Origin: Penicillus capitatus | Taxonomy: Eukaryota > Chlorophyta | Direction: 5' to 3' | Assembly: GCA_965649825.1 (NCBI GenBank) | Contig: OZ287705.1 | Coordinates: forward strand, 558,001 to 622,000 | Length of the DNA: 64,000 bases | Translations under genes and position numbers: made by a program | Part shown: positions 11,576 to 22,380 of the stretch, piece by piece | Layout: every line of letters begins with the position of its first letter | How positions within the stretch are numbered: the first letter of the stretch is position 1 | The notes under the pieces: generated by a model | What the model was told of the DNA's origin: nothing | The model's input: the letters and a program-made list of their open reading frames with translations, nothing else | Databases searched by the model: none

Positions 11576-12274
11576 ATGACGCCGATCATGCTTCGACGTA
11601 CATGTGCCGTACGAACCATGCGGCCCGCGGCCACTCAAGGCAGTCGACGCACGACGCTCCTCCCGCTCCGTCCGAACAGACGCCGCGCGATCGCCCACTC
11701 CACGACGAGCGTCCACGCACGGATCCAGTGGCGACCTCGGCAACGTGAGCAGCTACGGTGCCGCGCGTCTTCTCTCGACTCCGACCCGACGAAGGTCGCC
11801 GCGTGACTCCGCCGCCGTCTATCGCGACACGTCCTGCCGTTTCAGGTCGCCGAGTGGCTCAACGTCGCCTTTCCGCACAATACAGGATTCCGAGACGAAT
11901 CGGATCGCGCGCTGAGCGAGGCGCTGAACGAGATCTGCAACATGACGCTCTCGGCAATGCTGCGAGAAGACGAAAGCGAGATCCTGTCCGTTCAGACGGA
12001 GCTCTACGCCCTCGGCGCGTTCTTCTCGAATCAAGGTCCGGCAGAGCAGATCAGCGATCGACGTTATCGACCGAGGTGTGGGGCAGGAAACCGAAAGGCG
12101 GCGGTGATGATGTACGTCCTCCATCAGCTCTGTGCACACGAGGTGCCCGAAATCGCCGACGGACTGGACGGTCTTTATCGAGAGGCCTTTGTCAAGATCG
12201 GCGCGATGATCGAAGACAGCGGCTGGGAACTGACCCGCGAGGGTCAGGAAGAGACGGATGCTGCCGAGACGTAA
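11576..12274 (+). CDS. Unrecognised protein, two or three exons
   Basis: Best model: exon 1 at 11576-11794, intron 11795-11845, then phase-0 continuation into 11846-12274. The second part looks genuinely coding (VAEWLNVAFPHNTGF, LSVQTELYALGAFFSN, MMYVLHQLCAHEVPEI) and ends with an acidic tail at TAA. A further 51-nt stretch at 12033-12083 has donor- and acceptor-like ends and is a multiple of three, so it may be retained or spliced. Exon 1 is extremely Arg-rich and its start is uncertain; it could be a mitochondrial presequence or partly untranslated. I considered cobalamin adenosyltransferase and IFT57, but neither has its key motifs here. Divergent from PSMA7. Confidence 0.55.
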
Positions 12275-12377
12275 ACATCGTACGCGTAATCAACGCATCG
12301 TCGTTAATTTGCCCATCGCCTTCCATCGCGTCGTCGGCGTCGAAGTCGATCGTATCGCGCGGTCCGTTTCCTGTTCG

Positions 12378-12802
12378 ATGAATGTCCCATTGGATGCCAC
12401 GGCGGCGCTGCCCGAGGAGCAGAAACAGGCGCTGCTACAGTCGATCGAAAAAACGCAACTGCGCGACAGGTCACACCCTCACGCCGCTCTCTCTCGTCCA
12501 ACGCCGCACCGATCTCTGCAGCATGCGACTGTACAACAGCCTCGTCGAGCGCTGCTTCAATCGCTGCATCGAGTCGTTCCGCAGCAAGACGATGGACAAC
12601 GCCGAAGAGAAGGTCACACACGCCCTTCCCCAGCGCAGCGTGCAAAAGAGTGAGATGATGTGACGTTTAGTGCGTGCGCAACTGCTGCGGGAAGTTCTTG
12701 GCGCACTCCAGTCGTATCGGCATGCGCTTTGCTGAGCTCAGCGCCGAAATGGAGAAGCAACAGATGGAGCAATTAATGAAAATGCAACAAGACAAGGCAT
12801 AG
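12378..12802 (+). CDS. TIM9: Mitochondrial import inner membrane translocase small subunit Tim9
   Basis: Three exons (12378-12469, 12522-12612, 12671-12802) encode 104 residues. The twin CX3C motif is complete only after splicing: CFNRC in exon 2 and CVRNC straddling into exon 3, with the usual 15-residue spacer. Downstream KFLAHSSRIGMRFAE matches the Tim9 signature (KFLKHSERVGQRF type) better than Tim10, Tim8 or Tim13. Tim9 pairs with Tim10 as a hexameric chaperone in the mitochondrial intermembrane space, escorting carrier and beta-barrel precursors. The tail is Gln/Met/Lys-rich. The second intron ends TGATGTGACGTTTAG. The beta-barrel insertase Sam50, a downstream partner in the same pathway, is encoded 5 kb away. 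Confidence 0.92.
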
Positions 12803-12824
12803 AGCCAATCTTTAAGCGGATACG

Positions 12825-14650
12825 ATGGCGAACGCCAATGGACATTTGCGTTCGTTTCGATTTGATGGCGTCTCGGGCAGTGCTCTCTTTGAAGACGCGG
12901 CGCGTCTCGTTTCGCGTAAGCCCCTCGCGAAGCGGTCGGCAACGAGGGTCGAGCTCTAGGCGAGCCATGCAACGTCGATGTCTTTATCGAAGTGACGCAT
13001 GGGGCCGGAACGGCGACGGTCGTGCAGAAAGGCACCGACACGATGCTCTTTCGTGCACCGCTTTCACCCTCCTCGGTTATGACCTCCGTTTCCCTCAAAG
13101 GACGATGGAGACATCTGTGAGCACAGGTCTTCCGGCTCATGCCTCGGAAGTTTCTGCTGAAAGGGGGAGAAGGGGACAGGGCGTTCTGCCTCAGTTATCC
13201 CTCCGAGATCGAGGCCAATCGATTCCACGCCACGTTGCAGAACGCCTTGACACCATCGGAAGTTGGGTGCCCTCCCCTGTCGGATGGAGGTCCATAACGG
13301 CCTGCGGCGTGGTATCAGGAAAACGGGGAGAGTTGGTTCGATCGCAAGACAGAGAAATCGAGCTCCGAACTCTACTTTCATTACTATGGCACTCTACAGC
13401 ACCAGCAGAACATGTTGCAGGACTGCGTACGGACTGGCACCTATTACATGGCGTTTGTTCGCAATACCGTTGACTTTCATGGAAAAGTGGTGATGGATGT
13501 GGGCGCCGGCAGCGGGATGCTCTCACTCTTTGCCGCCCAGGTGGATGCTTTCCTGCTGTCTGTCATCTCACTCTTTTGCAGGCAGGTGCGCGGAAGGTCT
13601 ATGCGGTCGAGGCCTCTCCAATGGCACAGTATGCACAACTGCTCTCCGAGAGGAATCCGATTCCTGGGTGCACCGTCGAAGTGGTGGAGAAAAAGGTGGA
13701 GGAGCTGCAGATGGATGAGAAAGTCGATGTGCTGATCTCCGAGCCCATCGGGACGCTCCTTGTCAACGAACGCATGCTGGAGACATACATCTACGCCAGA
13801 GATCACTTCCTGAAGCCAGGCGGAAAGATGTTTCCAGTACGCGCCGCCGCCGCCATTTCGCATCGCCTAACCGTAGCTGTTTGTTAAGACCATCGGTCGC
13901 ATCCACTTGGCGCTCTTCTCCGACGACGCGCTGTATCAGGAGCTGCTGTCCAAGGCGACGTTCTGGCTGCAGCAGGGATTCTATGGCGTCGATCTGACGT
14001 CGCTGCACGAGGAGGCACAGAAACAGTACTTTAGTCAAGTCATTTCCCCTGTCCTTGTCGCATCGATGGCGAGATGGGGATGAAGGTGGTCGTCGATGCG
14101 TTCGATCCGTCCTTGTTGGTCTCCAATACCAACATCCACGTGATGGATTTCTCCACGATGGCTGAGGAGGAGCTCTACGACGTGCACATTCCTCTGCAAT
14201 TCGATCTCGGTAGATTTCGCGTCGTCTGTGCGATGCACGGCGTCTTCTGCTGTAGGGCGGCCGTGTATGGTACACGGATTGGGATGCTGGTTTGATATCT
14301 TCTTCAGTGGCAGTACCAGAGGGGAATGGCTGACGACGGCACCTGGATGCGCCACGACCCATTGGTTCCAGCTGCGTTGCGTCCTGCCTCAGCCTCTCTG
14401 CGCCGTCAGTGGCAGTCACGTCGTTGGCAGTCTACGGTTAAGAGCGCATTCAAAGCAGAGCTATCTCCTGGACCTATCCTTGGAGATGACGCCGCCAGCC
14501 GACGGCGTTCCGGGCAACAAGATCCAATTTACGTACGATCTCAAGGAGCCCTACTATCGACAGCTCATTAACTACTGGCAGACGCAAATACCGCCGCCAC
14601 CTGCCCCGCACGCATCGGACGGGATCTACCCCGATCGATCCAGCTATTAA
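12825..14650 (+). CDS. CARM1: Histone-arginine methyltransferase CARM1 / PRMT4
   Basis: Eight exons (12825-12915, 12960-13075, 13127-13261, 13319-13540, 13582-13836, 13889-14038, 14086-14209, 14256-14650) encode 495 residues. The first 140 residues resemble the PH-like N-terminal domain specific to CARM1. The catalytic core follows with FHYYGTLQHQQNML (YFxxY-type motif), VVMDVGAGSGMLSLF (SAM-binding motif I), the double-E loop SEPIGTLLVNERMLE, HFLKPGGKMFP and the THW loop (TTHWFQ). LVHGLGCWFD-type residues of the beta-barrel domain are present at the exon 7-8 join. It should be a type I asymmetric arginine dimethyltransferase acting on histone H3 and splicing or transcription factors in the nucleus. 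It starts 22 bp after the Tim9 stop. The C-terminal activation domain of animal CARM1 is absent. Confidence 0.94.
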
Positions 14651-14794
14651 CACAGCCGCCATCCACGTCCAAGGTGAATTTTTCTTGTGGTGTGAGAAAG
14701 AGTGAGAGAGACATCTTCAAACAGCCACCATAAGTGTTGGTATCTGCATCGTCTGTGCTGTCCCGCTGCCGCTGTCCTTTTTGCGCTGCTGTGA

Positions 14795-15618
14795 TTAGGA
14801 CGCCTCTTGTGAATCTGTGTCGTCGGACGTTTCTGTTCCGCTTCCCTCCGCTTCAGACGTCAGGATCGGTGACTGGTCAAGGAAAGACTCTTGTAATACT
14901 TCCCATTCTTCTCCTGCGACCTCCTCCTACATCCACACCCCCTTCACCCCCACGCACCAGCCACCATCACGACCTCTGTTTCGCTAGACCCAGCGATGTG
15001 CTGTTCTGACGACTTCGCCGCCGCCGCCGCCACGGCCTCTTTGTTATCGACCTGGCGCTGCTTGTGGATGCGAGACACGTTGTTCAGAATCTGAACGACG
15101 CCTCTGGATGATACAGCATCGGATTCGTGCCTTGTGAGGCAGCGGATTACTTCGTGGCCAAACGCAGGAGCTTCTTCTCTCGGGCATCGTGCGCTGGATC
15201 CTGACCCAATGGCGGCACCTCCTGGATCACAGCACACAGATCATCAACCGTAGCGATGTCATCACCCGCCGCACGCAAATTCCTCCACGTTTTCGCTTCT
15301 CCCTCTGGCGGCGCTGCTGCAGAGTCATAGACATCACACTGCCTGTCCCATCATCCTTCTTCGCAATGGGTGTCTAGATGACGAGATCGAGCAGATATCG
15401 CCACGAATGGCGGCTGGGATGAACGCACGCACTTTGGCGGCGCGCGTGGCCATAAGTCTACCGAACGCAGCGTGCAGCTCCCGTCCTTTCTTCCGCAACA
15501 TCAACGGGTTTCCTCCCGTTCCTCCCTCGTCGACCTCGTGCCCTGCATCCAACCCTCACTCAGTCCAGCCGCCGCCTCGCACATCGGACAAGCGTCTTGC
15601 CGGACGGCCCTTCGACAT
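14795..15618 (-). CDS. RRP15: RRP15-like 60S ribosome-biogenesis protein (5' exons uncertain)
   Basis: The 3' half is firm on the minus strand: exons 15221-15151, 15103-14974 and 14926-14795, with phases and 47-70 nt introns agreeing. Together they read DAREKKLLRLATK then GVVQILNNVSRIHKQRQ, the RRP15 core (EKxLxRIATRGVVQLFNAV in animals). An Ala-rich linker follows, then a GEEWEVLQESF block and an acidic Ser/Thr-rich end, as in other RRP15 proteins. Upstream, a basic QRRQREKRKR helix probably lies in the exon ending near 15266. A candidate start is at 15618, with a region reading LRKKGRELHAAFGRLMA, but the joins there are unresolved. RRP15 acts in the nucleolus in pre-60S maturation. Its stop lies 145 bp from the CARM1 stop (convergent). 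Confidence 0.68.
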
Positions 15619-15739
15619 CCGAAGCGAGCGCCTCCCCCGACGGGGTCGTTTCATTGGACATAATGCGTGCATCATCTCCAACGCACGACTCTTTGTCATT
15701 TCGCCTCTCTTCTGCGTTTTCTCCATTTGTGGACGCAAG

Positions 15740-16093
15740 ATGTGCAACGCCACCTGTAAGGCTTCCCCCAACGAGGCTCTGCAGAACGACGTATCCGTAG
15801 GTGGGACGTTCTGTCTGCTGACCTCGATCTTCGGTATCGCCTTCCTCAGCATCCTCGCCGTCCTTATCAAACAAGACTACAAGTAACCCTCCTCACGCTC
15901 GCCCCCCCCTATCACCCCTGTCCTTTGCAGATACGTGGGCGAGTGGTACGATAGAGATGACACGGAGGACGGACTGCCGACCGATGATATGAAAGACAAT
16001 GCCTCGGACGTGCTCTTCGCCACAGCGGGTGTCTACGGCATCTTCGCGGTGCTCTCTGTCGGCTGCATTCTGACGGGGTCGAAGCGCAAGTGA
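15740..16093 (+). CDS. Small two-pass membrane protein, ribonuclease kappa (RNASEK)-like
   Basis: Two exons (15740-15882 and 15931-16093) joined over a 48-nt GT-AG intron, giving 101 residues. Two hydrophobic segments are obvious: FCLLTSIFGIAFLSILAVLI and VLFATAGVYGIFAVLSVGCI. They are separated by an acidic loop, with a CxxxC pair at the N-terminus and a basic KRK end. Length, topology, the N-terminal cysteines and the acidic inter-helix loop resemble RNASEK, a V-ATPase-associated protein of about 98 residues, but no diagnostic motif is decisive. It could be another tetraspan-like micro-protein. The stop is only 14 bp from the convergent Arp8 stop. Start chosen as the ATG just before the cysteine pair. 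Confidence 0.6.
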
Positions 16094-16107
16094 TAGGTTA
16101 TGGCACG

Positions 16108-17640
16108 TCACATCACGATTCCTGTTTCTGTCTTAAACATCCAATACACTCTTGATCGGGCAATGTCTCTTTTGCCAAGTTTATTGGGTTTTCCTTCGTG
16201 TGTCCATTCCTCCCGGCGGACCCATGGGTCAGAAAGACAGCCGAGGACGACGCCACCTTTCCACAGCATCTGTTCCGACGGCCCTTTGGGCTCGATCACT
16301 TCCACCGTATCGATCACTTCGTCCGGCGGCAGGGCAGAGAGAACACAGCGCTCGAGCATATCGGGCAGGCCTTTGAGGTGACTGCAGGGACCTACAACGA
16401 GGATCGAGGTGTAAAGCCGACGGCGGTGCTCGACATTCTCCGCCGCCGAGATGCTCCGAACGATAGCCTGATCGAGAGAGATCGCCAGGTAGCGAGCAGC
16501 GGGGGCAGTTTGCGACGATCCGGTGGTTTCGGGATCGGATAGGATCTCGGAATAGAACGCTTCGGAGACAGGTCTGGAGGATTCGGCTACAGAGACAGCG
16601 TGGGGGAGAAGCAGGGAAGGAAAGAACAGTCCCATCGGTGCCACACAGGCGGCGCCGCCAACGCTGATGTGACGGATCTCACCCTCTCCTTGCCTCGATG
16701 AACGAAAGGACGCGCAAACGGACGCGGCGTTCTGAATCTGGTTTTCCAGAACGGCCTGTGTACATTCCTGCGGTAGAAAGCAGGCGGCATCGCGGAGGGC
16801 GGCCAGCTGACAGCGATCATAGGGATGCAGTTCTGGGCAAAACGCCGATGGCATTGCATCCTGTGTCATCCAGTGAAGGGCCTGACTGATGTGACGTCCG
16901 CCAAAAGGCAGGACGTGGAGGGAATCGGGCATCAGCACGCCATCTTCGATACAGCTCACAGTCACCGCTCCTTCATCCATATGCACAATACAGCCGCCAC
17001 TGGTGCCCTGACCAAAGGCGGCGGCTGTGGAGTTCGAATGCACGACGACCTCTTTGAAGGCCATATCGACGAAGAGCACATCCAGCATCACTTCGATATC
17101 GCCCAGTGCGAAATCGTCCGGTACCAACAGAACGACGCCGATGCTGCGCAAATCAGCCGCCTTGAGATGCAGACATGATGTGACAGCCGCCAACCAGATG
17201 TGCTCGAGATCCGTTCGAAGCTGCGGGGCGGAACGGCGGCGGTCCAAGCCGCCAATGCCAAAGGGATAGACGATATCGTAATCCTCCACCGAGATGCTTC
17301 GCAGCGCCTCCTCTCCCGTCACATAACGACCACCGACCTCATCCGGCTGCATCACTGGATGGACTTCACGTCTCTTGACGCTGCTTCGCTGCAGGCGCTC
17401 TTCTGATAGACCCAGTGCCGACAGCGCCTCACTATACGCCGCATTCCGCGCGCCGCCTTCCGCCGCCGTCAACCTCACGGATGTCGCACATCTTCTGGAC
17501 GTGACTCGGCGATAGGCCACCACGTTGGGGAAGGTAACGGGCGTCGGGTCGTTGCCGAAGCCAAAGATAACGCGTTCCGTCGCCGGTGCAAAGATCACAA
17601 AATCTCGGCCCTTCTGTTCTATGAGATCGACATTCGCCAT
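16108..17640 (-). CDS. ARP8: Actin-related protein Arp8
   Basis: One open frame on the minus strand, 510 residues from the ATG at 17640 (MANVDLIEQKGRDFVIF). The actin-fold blocks match Arp8: an IGVVLLVPDDF segment, a SNSTAAAFGQGTSGGCIVHM phosphate-loop region, VEDGV/CIEDGVLMPDS-type strand, LPFGGRHISQALHWM, and near the C-terminus SILVVGPCSHLKGL and WKGGVVLGCL. The LDQAIVRSI element typical of Arp8 precedes these. Arp8 is a subunit of INO80-type chromatin remodellers. At 510 residues it is shorter than human Arp8 (about 620), lacking part of the N-terminus and insertions. The stretch after VVAYRR is atypical and could hide a short intron. ATG lies 44 bp from the divergent Sam50 ATG. Confidence 0.87.
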   Translation of the reverse strand: MANVDLIEQKGRDFVIFAPATERVIFGFGNDPTPVTFPNVVAYRRVTSRRCATSVRLTAAEGGARNAAYSEALSALGLSEERLQRSSVKRREVHPVMQPDEVGGRYVTGEEALRSISVEDYDIVYPFGIGGLDRRRSAPQLRTDLEHIWLAAVTSCLHLKAADLRSIGVVLLVPDDFALGDIEVMLDVLFVDMAFKEVVVHSNSTAAAFGQGTSGGCIVHMDEGAVTVSCIEDGVLMPDSLHVLPFGGRHISQALHWMTQDAMPSAFCPELHPYDRCQLAALRDAACFLPQECTQAVLENQIQNAASVCASFRSSRQGEGEIRHISVGGAACVAPMGLFFPSLLLPHAVSVAESSRPVSEAFYSEILSDPETTGSSQTAPAARYLAISLDQAIVRSISAAENVEHRRRLYTSILVVGPCSHLKGLPDMLERCVLSALPPDEVIDTVEVIEPKGPSEQMLWKGGVVLGCLSDPWVRREEWTHEGKPNKLGKRDIARSRVYWMFKTETGIVM

Positions 17641-17684
17641 TGCCACGGCATTGCTTCGACGCGTACGACACAATCGACTAGGCA

Positions 17685-19274
17685 ATGTCGTCGCCCCACG
17701 AGGTCCAGCTGAATGGCGTCGATGTCTCTTCGAAGCCATGCCGCGTGACGGAAGTGGAACTCAACGGACTGCAGCGCACCCAGGCGCATGTGATCGAACG
17801 CGAACTCGCCGCCGTGCATCGCGCCACGAATCTCACCGAACTCTACACGGCGCTCCAAGACGTGATCGCCAATTGGACGCAACTCGACGTCTTCTCCTCC
17901 GTCGACGTCTCCATCACAGAAACGCAGCGCGTACGTGGGGTGCGTCCATCGGCGCGCGTGAGCGGGGTGTGATTAGGGAGAGCCAGACACCTGCCGTGTC
18001 GAGTTTCACTTTGTGGAAAAGACGTTTTGGACGTTGAAGGCCAAGTCGTTTGTGCAAGGAGCGGAGGCAGGGGTTGAGGGATGCCTAGGATTACGTAATC
18101 TGCGAGGCATGGGTGAGAGAGTGACGGTGTCGATGGAGTACGGATCGCATCGTCTTCGAGAATCGGGCGTCGAATATGTGATGCCCAGAATCGGCGGCCA
18201 TTCGTGCAATGTGGGTAGCACTGACCTCATGCTCGCTTCCTCACGCACCTGTCACATCACTTTTCATTCTGTCTAGCTCTATGCCAAGCTGTTCAACTTT
18301 GCCAAGACGAATTATCATTTCACGTCCTACGAGGAGCGGCTAAGGGGTCTGGCGCTGACACTAGCCAGGTGAGGATGGTTGGCGATCGTTGATGTGACAG
18401 GTGGATGGTTGTAGTCCAGATCGATCGCACGCGCTGAGTTATGAACTGGGATGGCACCAGCTGCTGGATGCGCATCGTCAGGCATCGCCTGCGATTCTCG
18501 AACGGTTAGGACACGAACTCAAATCCTCCATTCAATACCAAATCCTCTACGACCCCCGCGAGGCGCGTCAGCTCTCCACTGGCGGCGCCGTCCGTTGGAT
18601 GACGCAATTGAATGGACTACTGCCCCACGGGTCCGTTGCTAGGACGGTTAAGAATCGTCTGGATGTGCAGCTATCGTGGAAATGGCTCCCGTGGAGTTCG
18701 CTGTCCATCGGCGCCGCCGCCGGACTGGTGATGCCTTTGACGCGCGCCTTCCGAACGACCCAGACATCCATCGCCGAGCGCTTCCACCTTGGCGGCGTCG
18801 ACTCCCTCAAGGGATTCCATACCTACTGCCTCGGTCCCTCTATGCCTTGCCGTTCCGCCCACAACGCCACGCCACTGAAGAGAGCGCGTGATTATCTCGG
18901 CGGCGATGCCATGGCCTCCGCCTACGTTTCGGTGAGCACCGTGCTTCGAGGGGACCTCGCTTAACGATCGCCCCCGTGTTCAGTTGAACCTGTTTCAGCG
19001 CAGTGTCCCACGCGATCGGATGGGGATCTATGCTCGCGTGTTTGGAGATGTGGGCAACGTGGCGACGCTGTCGTCTTTGACGAGTGGTCCTCTCGGAGAG
19101 AATCTCAAACGGTTTGCCGAAGAGCATCGAGCATCGATCGGTGCCGGTATCGTTCTGCCAACGCCGCTGGGAAATTTTGAACTGAATTACGTTCTGCCGA
19201 TGAGATTCGGCAAGAACGATAACGTCCGGTCCGGATTGCAGATGTCTTTTGGCACCGAGCCCTTCACAGCCTGA
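17685..19274 (+). CDS. SAM50: Sorting and assembly machinery beta-barrel insertase Sam50/Tob55
   Basis: Five exons (17685-17930, 17977-18210, 18277-18368, 18415-18931, 18984-19274) encode 459 residues, the usual size for Sam50. The N-terminal 85 residues form one POTRA-like domain (EVELNGLQRTQAHVIERE, LYTALQDV, FSSVDVSI). The rest is an Omp85 beta-barrel with LGLRNLRGMGERVTVSMEYG, SYELGWHQL, AERFHLGGVDSLKGF and a final GNFELNYVLPMRFG strand. Sam50 inserts beta-barrel proteins into the mitochondrial outer membrane. The conserved loop-6 motif (usually V/I-R-G-F) reads LKGF here. Introns 2 and 3 both contain the TGATGTGAC motif or its complement. Divergent from Arp8. Confidence 0.93.
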
Positions 19275-19419
19275 CAAACAGACACATTCTTAAGCATCCA
19301 TCCCACTCCGCCGCCACTTATTCCTAACCGTCACCTCTGCGGACGATCCCGATGCGCGACGCCTCGCGTGACCAGCGCGTTCTCGGATAGGGTGAGACGC
19401 TTCGTGTGTTTGCCTGCAA

Positions 19420-21894
19420 TGGATCGCGTGTCCTGTGTGGGATGCTTGGAGGAGGGTGCATCGTGGGTACGGTTGTGCGTTTTGCCGGCGATGATGGTTA
19501 GGGTATTCGGTTTTGGCGCAGAACGACGATGAGAGCGAGCTGCTCAGTGTGCTCTCCGAACTCTGCCCGGATCTCATCGTCGAGACACTGATACTGACGC
19601 TCGATCCGTGCGACGAAGAGCCGAAGCGCAATGCGTCGATCGCGTGCGACGCATCGACCGATACCTTCACGTGGGACCACGTGCGACAGGCGGACGCCCT
19701 TGACTTAGGCACTCGCTTTACGCCCTCTTCTGGTCGCGTTCGACTTCGTGCCGCACTCAGGCGACGGCGCGTCGATTGACTGGTCCAGCCTCCGAGGGAT
19801 GCTGCCGCTGGAAGGCGATGTGGGAAATGACGTCGCTTGGCCAAAGGAGCTGACGATTCACACAGGAGGACGGTTGTTCCTCTGCCTCTTCGCCCGACGC
19901 GAGAAGACAACGGCATACGACGTCGCCGTTCTCAAGTGCGGACAGAATCGCTCAGAGATGCAGGCCGAGCACTTCGCTAACGAACTGGCACGATACGTGA
20001 AGATTGCCACCCCGCGATCACACCTCATCCGAAAACAGGTTCCGCCGCCTTTGGCATCTCACAGCCGCCACACATGACGCGCCAAGGCGGGTGACGCATG
20101 GAAGGCTGCCCACGATGCCATCTCTGCCCTGGGGACGACGGTCGCCATCGAAGCTATCCACTGTATGGACGATCTTCTCTGCTTTCTCGTTATGGAGTAC
20201 GTCGAAGAGACGTCCCGTCTTTCGTCGAGAACGGCAAGCACGAGGAGCTTTGCGCCGTTCCGTTAAGTGTCGGCCGTTGTAGGATGATGGGCAGGTGTGT
20301 GCGGATTTTGGCAAGGTGTTGGCATTGGATATGCTTCTGGGCAACGCCGATCGATTGCCCTGTGCGGATCTTAACTGGCGTGGCAATTCAAGGAACGTCC
20401 TTTTCGGATCGATTCGATCGAAGCATCCCAGTCGACTCGTTGCAATCGATTCGCGCTTTTCGCGCCAGCCGCCATCGTTCCAAGTCCTTCACGAGAATGC
20501 CACGCTGCAACGCGTGGCCGAGCTGATGCTCAACGACGACGAGACGGGCAGGGCAATGCTCAGTGTCCTTCAGTCCTTGTGGCCAGTGTTCGCATCTGAG
20601 ACGTCGTCGGCCGATAGGGAATGCGCCGTGCAGTTTCGGCAAGGATTCCGGCAGGCGATTTCCCAGCTACTGTCTCTGAAGGTCGGTCCAACGCCTTTCC
20701 GTAACCGTCGCTTCTGAACTGGTGTGGTTTCGCAAGGGACTCCTCGAAATGATGCTCGCCGAGATCTCTGCCACCCTCCGGCAGTTCATTCAGGATCTGG
20801 AACGGGAGTCGCCGTCGTACGGAGCCCGCGCACAAGGACAGACGTTTTCAACCATCCTCTCCGAACAGTCGCTGCCCCCATCGCTCCTCGCCAAGAAGGC
20901 CACGCCGGAGAAGATCAAGATTATCATCAAGAGATCGAAACAGAACGAAACCGTTTATCAAAAACTGCAGTACTGGAAGGATGTGATGCAACAGAAAGGC
21001 AATCCATCGATTCTCTCGGTGGCACAGACGGTCTGTTCTGAACAGGCAGGGCGTTGAAGAGCGCCGTCGAGAACTGGCAGCAGAGACACGGTGTGGCGTC
21101 CAGTTGTCTGATGGCCGGTTTCCTTGACGGAACCCATCCAGTGGCCGATACCCACGAAACGAAACAGCGCCTGGAGCATATGCTGCGTCGTCTGCGTCTC
21201 CTGGAGAGCGCCTACCAGACGGAGAGACCCTCTCGGATTCTCCAGCACCTCTATCTGGGCAGCGCCCTGTCGGCTCAGAGTCGTCATACACTGAGACGCC
21301 GTGGCATCACAGATGCGATCAATACGACTACGGTGGGGCGTAGAGACTGCATTCCACTAGTGAGAGAGGGGGTTTGTGTAGGAGGTGGAGATGGTTATCG
21401 GTGGCGAGGAATTCCGATGCAGTAGGATTCCGTTGGCGGATGGCGATGCAGAGAATCTTGCCTGTTTGTTGACGACGGTGTTCGATTTGATCGAGGGCGT
21501 GCGAGAGAAGGGCGGTGTTGTCTTGGTGCACTGCTTCGAAGGAAGATCCAGATCGGCGGCGCTCGTTATCGGTTACGTCATGCAGTATCGCAGTCTCTCC
21601 CTCAGAAACGCCCTGGTCAGGCACCGAACGCCGCTTAGAGGACGATGGGCTGATGTCTGCTTTCTCTAGGCGTTGGTCAAATCACAGCATGTGAAGACTC
21701 GACCGTGTGCGGCCTTTCTCAGAGCGCTGTCGGAACACGAGAGGCGTCTCTTTGGCTCGTCATCTGTTCCGTATGTCGAAGATCTGAGGCCTGCTGTCAA
21801 ACGCTGTCCCCTTTGCGGCACGGAGACGGGAGTTTCGGAGAAGAGCTTGGAAGTCCACTTGCAGTTTAAACACAAATCTGCAATGGAGAAATGA
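19420..21894 (+). CDS. PHS1-like actin-fragmin-kinase / dual-specificity phosphatase fusion
   Basis: Nine exons (19420-19467, 19522-19680, 19709-20038, 20087-20233, 20283-20681, 20737-20998, 21046-21332, 21382-21615, 21670-21894) give 696 residues. An N-terminal CUE-like stretch (LSVLSELCPDLIVETLI) precedes an actin-fragmin-kinase-type catalytic domain with LFLCLFARREK, FLVMEYVEE and the catalytic LLGNADRLPC. A dual-specificity phosphatase follows with the P-loop HCFEGRSRSAA and LADGDAENL. A C2H2-type zinc motif (CPLCGTETG, HLQFKH) ends the protein. The same kinase-phosphatase pairing is known in plant PHS1, which phosphorylates alpha-tubulin under stress; microtubule or actin control is inferred. 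Introns at 20234 and 20999 need GC donors, and intron 19681-19708 is only 28 nt, so those joins are less certain. Confidence 0.85.
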
Positions 21895-22380
21895 TCTGCG
21901 CTGTACAGACATGCACTCATGTTCGCAGAACAGATTATTCAAAGCCTGTAAAACTGAGTTCAATCGGCCACGGTGCTAAGTGATACACCTAGACACATGT
22001 TTGTGCTTTCGTGGAATGGATACAAACGAATAGAGCCAGTCGATGCGATAAGAAAACGAAAGACGTCAATAGACGTCACATAAGCAATCTTTCATGCGGA
22101 TCGAGGTTACCTGTATGTGCTTTGTCGATGTAGCTACGGGATGGCATCTCTTTCTCCGTGTTCATGTCGGTCGCGGCTCATTCGTGGACAGTGAGTGGTA
22201 CATTGTTCTACGTGGGCTCAAGGTGATCAGATACCAGAGATCACATTCCTGCTCCCATGGACGAGACCTTCGATAAACGCAACAAACAAGTATCAGCCGA
22301 GGAATCAGGAAACTATCATGCAACCGAATACATCACCTGCTTGAAAGCGCACAATGACCACGATGTTGGAGGATGGATGC
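21895..22380. other. Intergenic stretch, nothing recognised
   Basis: Short frames only, no motif or family recognised. It marks the switch from the compact housekeeping block to the repeat-rich ankyrin region. Confidence 0.4.

Noticed and set aside
11576-12274. Assignment to cobalamin adenosyltransferase or IFT57
   Set aside because: An initial resemblance (GDLGN and TELYALG stretches) failed because the former is in another frame and the conserved RRAER and coiled-coil regions are absent.
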